Both the position numbers and the translations under genes were made by a program. The notes beneath the pieces were generated by a model. The model made no database searches. It had not been told where the DNA came from and saw nothing but the letters and a program-made list of their open reading frames with translations. Shown here piece after piece: positions 1 through 10,185 of a stretch of 64,000 bases of DNA. Origin of the DNA: Procambarus clarkii (taxonomy: Eukaryota > Arthropoda > Malacostraca > Decapoda > Cambaridae); NCBI RefSeq assembly GCF_040958095.1, contig NC_091209.1, positions 11,723,984 through 11,787,983 on the forward strand. The letters run 5' to 3'. The number at the start of each line of letters is the position of its first letter. Within the stretch, counting starts at the first letter, position 1.

Positions 1-1500
1 CAAACTATTATGTTTCTTTTAGGAAAGTTTTATTGTTTTTACAAACAATGCAGTGCCGGTACTATGGATATATTTAATATTCCCGACAGCGATGCGCATG
101 AACACAAGCACTGACTTATCATCATCTTGTATCCGTTGTTCACGATGTAGATACAGATACTTGTAGATCATAGCTAGGCTACATATACTCATAATTTCCA
201 ACAGGCGCGTCATCACGTCCTTCTCACGAGCACCAGGCGCTCGTCTCTACTGTCTCCTATCCTCAACACCATCACCAAACACCCACTAGTCTCAGGCACG
301 TGACTGGCCCGTCTCACAGACGTATAGAACACCATCCCTGTCTTGCTGAAGCTATAAATGACAGGAATCTGATGCAATAATCCGCGTCCCGAAGCCAAGT
401 GCTTTGTGCCTGCTGGGTCGAACGGATTTAATCTATACGTCGACAGTGGGGAAATGAGGATGAAGTAGGTGGGGGGGGGGGGGGACTGTAAACAAATTGG
501 GCTTTGTGGCTATCACAGGAGAGGGATGGAGTGGTTGGGGAAGAGGGCTGTGCAGTGTTCCCGACCGTGATGTCATGTGAGGTGCCGCTGCAACTGCTAT
601 TTTTGTTGCAAAAGGTTTCTGGTGTTACTGGAGGATGCTACTGGTACTGTTTGAAGGTGCTGGCGAAGCTCATGGAAGGGGCAGCTGTTACTGATGGAAG
701 GGTCACTTGCTCACATGATTTTCAATTGACTCCGTTTGAATTTTTCTTAAACGCATTTGGCCATTGTTTATGGGATCGGGCTGAGCACATTTTGGCCAAA
801 AAATGCGAGACAGCTTCGAGAATCTGAGTATTCGTCGAATTAAAACCAACCAAGCATACACAAACGCGTAGACGAACGTATTAAAATAGTCTTTTTAGAG
901 ACAACGCAGAATTGCTTTGTTTAAAATTCGTAGTAGTATGATGCTTCATACCTGTTCCTGTATTAGAGTGCCGGTGTCCTCGTGATCAGCTGGGAAATCC
1001 ATTACATACTTCCAAAATAATTTTAGTCGATATTACGCTGTTTTTGGCAAAGTGCCAAGAAACGCCAGCTGGCGCAAGTTGATGAGAAAACCTAGATAGC
1101 TTTAATCACCGGAGTAAAAATAAGACAGGAGGCACTTTTAGTATATTGAACCGTAAAGCCTACTATCAAACTGGAGAAATTTAACGGGTTTAGATAAAAA
1201 AAACTTTTGTCTTTATATATTGAGTAGGCTAAAAAAAAAAATAGCTTTAGCCTAATGTAGCCTAAACTTACTAAGGTAATGTTTATTAGTGACAATCAAT
1301 AAATTTCAAACAGAATTCATGTAGAATTCAATTATAGCCTATAGCAACGGAATATTCATGCTGTGCTGAATTTAGTATGAAATCTTGACATGTTTATCTG
1401 GTGAACAAAACTAATATTTCCCACGAAATCGTAGAAGCCCATTCACACGCCCATTTATATTGGCCCGTAACTCTAGTCTATTTATTCAAGGACAATAGAT
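1..1500. other. No gene recognised; AT-rich with a G14 run
   Basis: Only short open frames with no recognisable protein features are present on either strand. A 14-base G homopolymer lies at 471-484. Nothing here matches the repeat families found elsewhere in the window as far as I can see by eye. Confidence 0.5.
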
Positions 1501-1539
1501 AATAATTGTACATATGTAGTTTTCCGTACATCAGTTATA

Positions 1540-2055
1540 TGTACAACACATTTACGTGTACTGCAAAGTTATATGTACATTACGGTGTTCAACACAATTA
1601 TGTGTACAACACAGTTACGTGTACAACACAGATACGTGTACAATACAGATACGTGTACAACACATACGTGTTCAACACAGATACGTGTACAACACAGATC
1701 CGTGTACAACACAGATACGCGTACATCACATACGTGTACAACACAGTTACGTGTATAACAGTTACGTGTACAACACAGATACGTGTACAACACAGATACG
1801 CGTACAACACATACGTGTACAACACAGTTACGTGTATAACAGTTACGTGTACAACACATACGTGTACAACAGTGACGTGTACAGTACAGTTACGTATACA
1901 GCACAGCTACGTGTACAGTACAGTGACGTGTACTGTATAGATACGTGTACAGTACAGTTACGTGTACAACAGTGACATGTACAGGTCAGTTACGTGTACA
2001 ACAGTGAAATGTACAGTAGTTACGTGTACAACAGTGACGTGTACAGTATTCCAGT
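1540..2055. repeat. 17-bp minisatellite (ATACGTGTACAACACAG)
   Basis: A 17-bp unit, ATACGTGTACAACACAG, repeats with single-base changes and occasional shortened units for about 0.5 kb, becoming more diverged to the right (ACAGT variants). Several frames stay open on both strands only because the unit rarely makes a stop, so the cysteine/tyrosine-rich open frames here are not genes. Confidence 0.9.
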
Positions 2056-2540
2056 TACATGCACAGAATGTATAAATTGGTTCTCACTTTGGACACAGTA
2101 CGATTGTGTATATATATATTCGTGCGTAGTTAGTCCTCTTGGCGACAGACAGTACGTGTTACCACAAGTCACAGCAGGTATTTTATTGCATTCGTAGTGT
2201 GATATTATTAGTTTTACAATTAATGTTTTTTCCATATTATACATATTATTTTTTGCTGTATTCAGATTTATATATCTATATTGATTCGTTTGTCACACTG
2301 AACACAATTAAAAAACCTGTTTATTTTTTATAGTGGTTGTAAGTCTATCTAAAACAATGGAGGAAAAACACATCTGGCCATTGGGAACGGAAGGACCGAA
2401 CAAACTCACCCACGGATCGGCTTGGTTCCATACAGTTCGTTCGAGTGAGGTCGAGGTCGCACTGTAATGTATTAATAAGGGTGACGCGGCCTCACACCTC
2501 GCGTCCTCGACCTACTCTACTGCCTTCGACCCCATTCCTG
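2056..2540. other. No gene recognised
   Basis: AT-rich sequence moving into GC-richer sequence at about 2380. No convincing open frame or known repeat was seen. Confidence 0.4.
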
Positions 2541-2815
2541 ATGCGTATCATAGTGCTTCTTGAGAAGGGATGAGGTGGAGAGTGAGGGAGGCTGACAGTG
2601 AGGGAGAGAGGCGGAGAGGGAGACAGAAAAGTGTGAGGTGGGAGGGAGGGTGAGAGCAAGATTGTTTGGCTATGGATAGAGTGGGGGAGTGAGTAAGAGA
2701 GGCGGAGAGTGAGGGAGAGAGGTGGAGAGTGAGGGAGGGAGAGAAAGAGTAAGGCGGGAGGGAGAGAGCAAGAGAGTTTGGCGAGAGAGAGTGGTGGTGG
2801 GGGAGGGGGGGGTGA
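2541..2815. repeat. Purine-rich GAGGGAGAG low-complexity tract
   Basis: The plus strand is almost purely A/G, built of GAGGGAGAGAGGYGGAGAGT-like steps. It lies directly upstream of the exon at 3081. GA-rich tracts occur near arthropod promoters (GAGA factor sites), but here it may just be a microsatellite. Confidence 0.7.
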
Positions 2816-3080
2816 GGCAGAAGGGCGTGCGGGCGCGCCAGTGTCACTGGTGAAGTCGTCAGGGAAGGCGCGCGTCAGTGTAGCTGTGAGGAGTGAGGAC
2901 ACGTGTTGTGTTAGTGAGAGTGAGTGCGGACGTCTACGGTCACCTGCCAGCGGCAGCTTGGCGGCGGAGGGCAGCACCAGTAGTTGAGTGCAGCGAGGAC
3001 ACCTGTGGTCGCCGCCTGACTGCGCGAGGCGCGGGGCAAGCCTCAACTTCTCTGGGTGTTGGTTGGGCGCCGGTGTTTAC
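2816..3080 (+). promoter_or_regulatory. CpG-rich probable promoter / 5' leader of the 3081 exon
   Basis: CpG-rich sequence (GGGCGTGCGGGCGCGCC at about 2822, GGCGCGCG at about 2867) separates the GA tract from the first in-frame ATG. A TCAGT initiator-like string is at 2875-2879; no TATA box or correctly spaced downstream element was found. The start site is not fixed by the sequence. Confidence 0.4.
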
Positions 3081-3822
3081 ATGATGACGGTGGCGGAGGC
3101 GGAGTTGGTGCGGCGGGCGGCGGAGAAAGGACGGAGCGCCTCATTTTGCGCGCCGTCCCCGCCGCTAGCCGCCCTCCAGTCCGCTCACTCCTCCTTTGAT
3201 ATACACATGGACGTCCGGGCGCACGCTGCGGCCTTCGCCCAGGCCCAGCAACAGGCGTCGTCCAGCCCGAGGTCCAGGCTCAAGGCGACGCAAGCGGCAC
3301 GGCGCTCACAGTCATGCCGCGTCCAGGGCTCCAGACCGCCCCGCATGCGGCGTCAGGAGTCCCCGCGCGGCTCGGAACCCAGACTGGAATTAGACGCGGA
3401 CGCTAGTTCCGCCTTTGTCTGTTCCACGCCTGAAGACGCCTCCTATAACCCCTTCCTTCGTAAGGTTCCCTCCTGCGGCCGCCTGGTGACGTTGACACCT
3501 GACGGTGGCGGCAGCGGAGAGGATGCAGAAGGTTCACCTGTTCTACGTCGGTCAGCTTCCGCACGCCGCCCACGGCCGCACACAGCCTCGTCGCCTGGCC
3601 ACTCTCCCACGCCCACTCGGGCGACCCGTCCACCTCAGAAGAATCGTGCCACCGTCAAGAGGACGCCGGCCAACGCCAACAACAGCGCCCGACGCTCTGG
3701 AACCAGCAGCGTCGGCGGCAGCAGCGGCGGCAGTGGGTTCCTTGACGTGAAGCCCTCTGGTTCCAACGAGGGACTCGACCCCGACTCCTATCTGCTGAGG
3801 AACTTCTCTACTACCACTAAAG
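3081..3822 (+). CDS. First coding exon of an unidentified host gene
   Basis: An in-frame ATG pair at 3081/3084 opens 247 complete codons plus one base, ending at AAAG|GTCAGT, a good splice donor at 3822/3823. The second ATG has A at -3 and is the better start. The frame stays open past the donor to 4016, but it then enters a tandem array. Codons are GC-rich at third positions, unlike the flanks. The peptide is rich in Ser, Ala, Arg and Pro and looks disordered. It contains an Ala/Gln stretch (AAAFAQAQQQASSS), a block ending CGRLVTLTPDGGG, several basic-Ser patches (LRRSASARRPRP), and a C-terminal SYLLRNFSTTTKG. That last block weakly recalls the segment before the G domain in arthropod RGK-type small GTPases, but this is from memory. 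No downstream exon was found in the window. The start and donor are well supported; the family is not. Confidence 0.65.
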
Positions 3823-3839
3823 GTCAGTCCCTCAGTACT

Positions 3840-4855
3840 AGGACCATGCTAGTGACTCTCACAACACGAGCACCCTGGTGGCAACACTCCTTCACAACAG
3901 TAGTACTTGTAGCAACACATAATAATAGCTCTTGTAGCAACACAATAATATCACTGGTAGTAACACACAATACCGGCACTGGTAATAGCGCTACTTTACG
4001 ACACCAGCACCGATAGCAACACTTGAAATACCAGCACTGTAGCAACATTCCCTCACATAATTGGTAGCCACACTCGCAGTATCTGCAATGGTAGCAACAC
4101 ACTAACAACACCAGCAATGGTAACAACACACTAACAACACCAGCAATGGTAACAACACACTAACACCTGCAATGGTAGCAACACACTAACAACACCAGCA
4201 ATGGTAGCAACACACTAAGAACACAAGCAGTGGTAGCAACACACTAACAACACCAGCAATAGTAGCAACACACTAACAAAACCAGCAATGATAACAACAC
4301 ACTAACACCTGCAATGGTAGCAACACACTAACAACGCCAGCAATGGTAATAACACTAACAACAGCAATGGTAGCAACACTAATAACACAAGCAATGGTAG
4401 CAACACACTAACAATACCAGCAACGGCAGCAACACACTAACAACACCAGCAATAGTAGTAACAGACTAACAACACCAGCAATGGTAACAACACACTAACA
4501 CCTGCAATGGTAGCAACACACTAACAACGCCAGCAATGGTAGGAACACTAACAACAGCAATGGTAGCAACACTAATAACACAAGCAATGGTAGCAACACA
4601 CTAACAATACCAGCAACGGCAGCAACACACTAACAACACCAGCAATAGTAGTAACAGACTAACAACGCCAGCAATGGTAGCAACACACTAACAACACCAG
4701 CCATAGTAGTAACAGACTAACAACACCAGCAATGGTAGCAACACACTAACAACACCAGCCATAGTAGTAACAGACTAACAACACCAGCAATGGTAGCAAC
4801 ACACTAACAACACCAGCCATAGTAGTAACACCAGCACTGGCAACAATCCTTTCAT
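3840..4855. repeat. 29-bp minisatellite in the presumed first intron
   Basis: Units of about 29 bp built on CAATGGTAGCAACACACTAA plus CAACACCAG fill the first kilobase after the splice donor at 3822. The left part is diverged and the right part (about 4640-4830) has a two-unit higher-order pattern alternating CAATGGTAG with CCATAGTAG. The array begins only about 20 bases into the intron. Confidence 0.9.
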
Positions 4856-4869
4856 ACGAGTTAAAGCAA

Positions 4870-5560
4870 AACATACTCAAGCTGTGTTTGTTTAAGTTGG
4901 GACCATGCCCAAATTTGTTCCCGAGTGGGTATAATTAAAAACGACATATTTTCACATATATTAACTTAATAACATCCGATTTGATGGCTTTGTGCATAAT
5001 TAGACCCCCACATTAGGTATTTAGGTGGACAAAGCATTCGGACAGGTCTTCTTCGAACTGAAGTGAATGCAGCAATTTTAGATAAAATCTTGAACGTAAT
5101 CACTTACAGACATTGTAAAGATAATATTGAAAAATACAAATGGGAGGAAGATGGGTGGGTTCAGGGGCGTTGCTAGAGTGAAGTGCCTTTGTTTAATGAT
5201 TTAAGAACGAGTTGAGTGAAGTAATTAAAAACACAAGACAGTTTCGTGAATCGGAGATAGGTTTATTGCCGCGTGACATTTCGAATTAAACAAAATTCTT
5301 TATTTGGCTTGGAGGTAGTATATTAAATATTTAAATTCACTGGGGACAATGAGACAATGAGTCGTACATGCTCAACTCTCATTTTCCAATAGACACCTGA
5401 ATAAAGATATTAAATCAAGAATATAGTAGTAGATTGCATATGTTTCCTTCAAAAAATATGGGTATAAAGTATGCTTAAAATGCTGATATAAACTGCACTG
5501 TGTTTGTACCCAGCCTCCTGTTTTGGTAGTACTTATAGTAACGATAAGGACCATAGTACA
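4870..5560. other. No gene recognised
   Basis: AT-rich sequence with only short open frames. No domain or known repeat was recognised. Confidence 0.4.
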
Positions 5561-5566
5561 TATACC

Positions 5567-5828
5567 GACGTTCAACGCAATTAGAAAGTAGAAATCGGGG
5601 ATATTGAATTTGGACAGACTGGAAAAGATTTTATATTTATGTTGCAAAGACAAAATAACTAACCTAACCTGACCTTCCTAGGCTTTATATATGCTATATG
5701 AGGCCTAATATAGTACATATGGGTGCTATACAAGGTCTAGGGATATTTAAGTTTGTTGTTTAGCTACATTTTTTCGGATTCTATAAATTGAATAATATAC
5801 AATTCTACTATCTAATAGCTTACTACGT
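5567..5828 (-). mobile_element. MITE-A, complete copy (inverted)
   Basis: Read on the minus strand this matches the element at 51160-51440 from end to end, including TACTATATTAGGCCTCA, CCTAGGAAGGT, a (T)CTGTCCAAATTCAA block and CTACTATCTAAT near an end. The two ends are imperfect inverted repeats of about 40 bp. No open frame is present, so it would depend on a transposase elsewhere. Bounds are good to about 10 bp. Confidence 0.7.
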
Positions 5829-5829
5829 A

Positions 5830-6465
5830 ACCAATACTATGTAACTGTTTTTACTATGGTGTGCAGTTACAAAAAGTACCATCTAAACTGGAGGATGGGT
5901 TGGATTGTAACACATCCTTGAGCTCTAGAAAGATGTAATAAAACTTATTATGAACTTACTGAAACGATTGTGTATATGCAATATCTTCTTATTTTAACCT
6001 AAGTTTTATTTAGTGGTACATGTTTTCACCCGACAACGATACAAGCGACTAAACATGCACAGAACGCTATAATCTACGCAAATCGTGTTTGAAAGGTTAG
6101 TTTTTCTTCGGATCCGTACCGCATATGAATATACGTTGTTAACATACGAATTAGTAAATTGGAATATAGAAGCGCTTTGTAAAAAAATAGGTTCAATTGG
6201 TTGGATCAGGCTTTGGACACAGGTTCGCTAGGCTACGTTAGCAGAAACTTCGGCCATAAGTATGGATGACGCTGCCAAGCTTTGTTAAATCAGAGCATTG
6301 AGAGATGTTAAGGGCTGCATTGTTCGCGACTGTCTCTATGGTTTGAATTTACAACATAATGTACGTTGTTTCTATAAATGTGTATTTGCTACTGCTTTAG
6401 TTCATAGCTCATGTTCAGACATGAATGTGTGTGTACTGCTAAATACTCTGGTTTGGTTCAGTAGG
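5830..6465. other. No gene recognised
   Basis: AT-rich, with no convincing open frame. It ends in a G run at about 6465-6476, just before a minisatellite. Confidence 0.4.
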
Positions 6466-6494
6466 GGGGGGGGGGGTCATTCACCGCTCCTCAC

Positions 6495-6745
6495 ACTGGC
6501 CCACACACACTGGCTCACACTATGGTCCACACACACTGGCTCACACTATGGTCCACACACACTGGCTCACACTATGGTCCACACACACTGGCTCACACTA
6601 TGGTCCACACACACTGGCTCACACTATGGTCCACACACACTGGCTCACACGATGGTCCACACACACACTGGCTCACACCATGGTCCACACACACTGGCTC
6701 ACACCATGGTCCACACACACTGGCTCACACTATGGTCCACACACA
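6495..6745. repeat. 26-bp minisatellite (CTGGCTCACACTATGGTCCA)
   Basis: About nine units of 26 bp carry CTGGCTCACACTATGGTCCA followed by CACACA. Degenerate units recur at 7113-7135 and about 7299-7350, on the other side of the LINE fragments, so the array was probably split by insertion. Confidence 0.9.
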
Positions 6746-6749
6746 ACCC

Positions 6750-7112
6750 TGGAAAACAGAAGAGTAAGGGGATACATGATAACCACCTACAAAATTCTCA
6801 GGGGAATTAACAGGGTGGACAAAGACAAACTCTTTAGCACGGGTGGAACACGAACAAGGGGACACAGGTGGAAACTTAGTACCCAGATGAGCCACAGAGA
6901 CATTAGAAAGATTTTCTTCAGTGTCAGGGTAGTTAACAAATGGAATGCATTAAGTAGTGTTGTGGTGGCGGCTAACTCCGTACACAGTTTCAAATATAGA
7001 TATGATAGAGCCCAATAGGCTCAGGAATCTGTACACCAGTTGATTGACAGTTGAGAGGCGGGACCAAAGAGCCAGAACTCAACCCCCGCAAACACAACTA
7101 GGCGAGTACACA
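6750..7112 (+). mobile_element. LINE-A 3'-end fragment
   Basis: The frame encodes the last ~90 residues of LINE-A ORF2 (GYMITTYKILRGINRVDKD ... KWNAL ... SFKYRYDRAQ) and ends at TAG 7016-7018. It continues into the family 3' UTR (GAGAGGCGGGACCAAAGAG, AACCCCCGCAAACACAACTA) and the short terminal unit ACTAGGCGAGTACA. This is a 5'-truncated insertion of the same family as the element at 23578-28035. Units of the 26-bp minisatellite flank both sides. Confidence 0.85.
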
Positions 7113-7215
7113 CTGACTCACACGATGGTCCACATAAATAGTCTAATCTACTCTAACCTTTTGAAATGTATCATATTGTCTCAATAACCGTAGGTGAACT
7201 TGAACACACACACAC

Positions 7216-7289
7216 ATGACAAAGAGTGCTGGGAAGACGGGACACCACGAGCGTAGCTCTCATCCTGTAACTACACTTAGGTAATTACA
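7216..7289 (+). mobile_element. LINE-C 3'-end fragment
   Basis: It contains GACAAAGAGTGCTGGGAAGA, GGGACACCACGAGCGTAGCT and the tail ACTTAGGTAATTACA. A second copy lies on the minus strand at 51676-51765. The conserved end plus tail repeat is the pattern of CR1-like LINE 3' ends. It is flanked by short (CA)n on both sides. Confidence 0.6.
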
Positions 7290-7295
7290 CACACA

Positions 7296-7930
7296 CACAC
7301 ACACTGGCTTACTTGACGGCCCACGCATTGATTCATACTGTTCCATATAAGCGTTTCCCACAGTTTTATATATGGCTCACTTTTTCTGACGTCTCACTCC
7401 CAGGCGTGGTTCACTGAGCGCCCACACCACGCTACAGGTCTCATTTGAGCACTCACAACACCACATGTCACACTTGAGCGCCCCATAACACATCACATAT
7501 AACACTTGAGAGCACGTCATATGTGATACTTTCACATATGAAAATATCACATGATATTTTGTGTCTCCCACACCACAGGTCAGACTCCAAGGTGTCTGAG
7601 CGTGTTCCATCTCCGCCTGCGTATCTGAGGCTGTTAAAACTAATGATTGATGCATTCAATAAATGGCCTTGACAAGTTAATTAAGCTTTTTTTATTGAAG
7701 GAGAATGAGGGAGAAAGGAATTTAATGTTTACATATTACAAGAAAACTGAAGTAAACTACGTTTCCTTATTAAATAGTAATGATGATAGGTCACCGGGCA
7801 GAATATAAACATCTTAAATAAAGCTACCGAGCTTCAAAGTGTAGTGGAGTTACACCGCTTGGCCAACCAGGGAGGAAGAATGTCTGAGGGGAAAGAAGGG
7901 GAGAGACGAGGGGGAAATGGGGGAGAAGCA
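7296..7930. other. No gene recognised
   Basis: Holds degenerate minisatellite units to about 7350, then a stretch with loosely repeated CACATGTCACACTTGAGCGC-like steps (7430-7560), then AT-rich sequence. No protein feature was recognised. Confidence 0.4.
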
Positions 7931-7939
7931 GGCCACCTG

Positions 7940-8215
7940 CATTACGTCATAGCCACACCATCTTCCACCCGCGCTGATTGGCTGCCAAATAACTTGTGGG
8001 CTGCGGTACGAGACGTGCTATTGGCTGCTTCTCAATCCCTATGGTTGACGTTACCTGATTGGCTAGCCGTCGTGTGTTTTGTGGCACGTGTCACTGCCTA
8101 ATTACTTACCTTACTGCCAGGTGGGCTTTTCATTACCAACGACGCCTTCCACATTACTTCACCGAGGTGTTGGTGTCGCGCTTAAAAATAGCCGACCCCC
8201 AGTGATCGACTCCAG
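7940..8215 (+). promoter_or_regulatory. Promoter-like cluster: CRE, three CCAAT boxes, TATA-like box
   Basis: A TTACGTCA site (7942-7949) is followed by three ATTGG boxes in one orientation at 7977-7981, 8020-8024 and 8058-8062 (spacings 43 and 38 bp), and a TTAAAAATA box at 8182-8190. NF-Y-bound promoters commonly have two or three such boxes 25-45 bp apart. About 50 bp beyond the TATA-like box a short frame opens at 8243 (MKITHENSVEV..., stop 8315-8317), with a possible donor GAG|GTGAAG inside it. The gene driven is unknown. Confidence 0.4.
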
Positions 8216-8387
8216 ACGCGGGAACTTGGCTCCTGCGCCCAGATGAAAATCACACACGAGAACAGCGTGGAGGTGAAGTTTACGGACGTAATTGTCCACT
8301 GTGGCTCGCAATTTTGAAGTTTATATTGCAGGCAAAATATGCTTACCTTTAAAACAACATAAAAACAACGTTGAATAGGATCAACAA

Positions 8388-8452
8388 AATAGGAGCCGTC
8401 TCGTATGGGCCAATAGGCCCTCTGCAGTTACCTTTGTTCTTATGTAAATCAA
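8388..8452 (+). mobile_element. Fragment of a LINE-like 3' tail
   Basis: GGGCCAATAGGCCCTCTGCA followed by GTTACCTTTGTTCTTATGT resembles a 3' tail segment I recall as widespread in arthropod LINEs. There is only one copy in this window, so the call rests on memory. Confidence 0.35.
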
Positions 8453-8755
8453 TGTAAATTCAACGTTAAAATGTAGGCTCAGCTTAAAATTATTGTAGAG
8501 TCACCATTAAATCAAGGAAGGATTAACGTTAAATCCAATTAACCTTAAATCCGTCGTATTAACCACACTATTAACCCATAGTTATATAGTGTGGGTTAGT
8601 GTAAATAAATCTACACTATATAATTACTTTATATTAAAAACGTTTTTTATTATACTGCATAAAAGATTAATTCTGTCAGGAGGTTTATTACCTGTTGATG
8701 GTTTCGAGAGTCCTCGCGTACCCTGGCCTGTTGCTGCCTACCCTGCTGCCTACTT

Positions 8756-9013
8756 GGGCCAGGTTTCATCACGTATTTACGCATCCACTTACGAAACCTA
8801 TACATCTTCCAACGAACATGGGGCCATTGTTTGCACTTATTAAGCAGTTTATGAGGTCCGAAGCGCTACGAGGTTGTTAATAAGAATAATAACGTTGGGT
8901 TGTGAAGTTTCGAAGCTCGTAAACTGTTTAATAAATGTCAACAAAGCCGCCATGATTGAGAAAAGATGTACAGGTTTCGTCAATGGTTGTGTAAATGGTC
9001 GATGAACTCGGCC
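8756..9013. mobile_element. MITE-B, diverged complete copy
   Basis: Both ends carry related inverted repeats: GGGCCAGGTTTCATCACGTA on the left and its diverged complement ending GATGAACTCGGCC on the right. The core (GTAAACTGTTTAATAAATGT, CAAAGCCGCCATGATTGAG) matches the copies at 16746-16983 and 55459-55974. It has no open frame of its own. Confidence 0.7.
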
Positions 9014-9170
9014 GTTGTCACGTGTAAATGTTCACTTTTAAACTCCATGTGACGTCACACAGCCGTTGTCACGTGTAAACACTCACTTTTAAACTCCATG
9101 TGACGTCACACAGCCGTTGTCACGAATAAACACTCACTTTTAAACTCCTTGTGACGTCACACAGCCGTTG
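9012..9170. repeat. 51-bp tandem repeat, three copies, each with a perfect CRE
   Basis: Three units of 51 bp starting CCGTTGTCACGTGTAAA each contain TGACGTCA (9050-9057, 9101-9108, 9152-9159). The first two also contain CACGTG (9019-9024, 9070-9075). A fourth unit is broken at 9166. Confidence 0.85.
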
Positions 9171-9532
9171 CGACGTAGAAAAAAAAGCATTGTAATACTG
9201 ACGTTGTGTATGCACCAGACTCGATAGCTTTGGTAGGTTACTAAGGTTTGTATGTTTCTGGTTAGGCAAAACAGTTGCCTTTTGTACGGAGTAGCAAATC
9301 GACAGAACGGGCTGAACTGTCAAAGGGGTTAAATAATATAATTGCAGTATAATAACGTCGTTATTGCCATTGCGTTTATGTGTATTGGGCTGACGAGCCA
9401 TATACGTCGTTATGGTACGTTACTGTAACTTACGTACCAAATGCAGCGTGCTATGAACACGTAGCGGCTCACAGGTATCCACGTTTAATATGCATCGGCT
9501 GATTAGGCTAGGTGGGTAAAATAGGTTCCCGC

Positions 9533-9533
<1 letters not shown>

Positions 9534-9578
<45 letters not shown>

Positions 9579-9845
9579 AGATATATACAAGAGTTGTTAC
9601 ATTCTTGTACAGCCACTAGTACGCGTAGCGTTTCGGGCAAGTCCTTAATCCTATGGTCCCTGGAATACGATCCCCTGCCGCGAAGAATCGTTTTTTCATC
9701 CAAGTACACATTTTACTGTTGCGTTAAACAGAGGCTACAGTTAAGGAATTGCGCCCAGTAAATCCTCCCCGGCCAGGATTCGAACCCATGACATAGCGCT
9801 CGCGGAACGCCAGGCGACTGTCTTACCACTACACCACGGAGACTG
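9534..9845 (-). mobile_element. tRNA-derived SINE with 44-base poly(A) tail
   Basis: On the minus strand it begins with a tRNA-like head: A-box-like TGGTGTAGTGGTAAGACAG, then the B box GGGTTCGAATCCTGG. A ~180-bp body follows, ending in an uninterrupted A44 tail (T run at 9534-9577 on the plus strand). A second copy lies at 55688-55950 inside MITE-B. Pol III boxes plus a poly(A) end are diagnostic of a tRNA SINE. The long pure tail suggests a young insertion. Confidence 0.85.
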
Positions 9846-9900
9846 TTTCTGGTTAGTTAGGGCGTTGAATTTTGTACGTTGTCGTAAATCAAGAGGACAG

Positions 9901-10080
9901 GCTGGTGTGAGCCACGTTACTGCCACTCACTCTCCGCACTCATAGGCTGGTGTGAGCCACGTTACTGCCACTCACTCTCCGCACTCATAGGCTGGTGTGA
10001 GCCACGTTACTGCCACTCACTCTCCGCACTCATAGGCTGGTGTGAGCCACGTTACGGCCACTCACTCTCCGCACTCACAG
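9901..10080. repeat. 45-bp tandem repeat, four copies
   Basis: Four nearly identical 45-bp units begin at 9901, 9946, 9991 and 10036 (GCTGGTGTGAGCCACGTTAC...). Only one base differs in the last unit. Confidence 0.95.
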
Positions 10081-10185
10081 CATTTTATAGTTTTACTCAA
10101 GCGAACAACAATATAATAAAACACGGTGTCTGCTGTGTAGGCTTCGGGCATGGGGGAAGGAGGAGTCTCTCTCAACACAGCGCTC

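Noticed and set aside
504..827. 107-codon plus-strand frame
   Set aside because: No domain, no splice or promoter context, and its length is within chance expectation.
5372..5653. 93-codon minus-strand frame
   Set aside because: It runs into the MITE-A copy at 5567-5828 and has no protein features.
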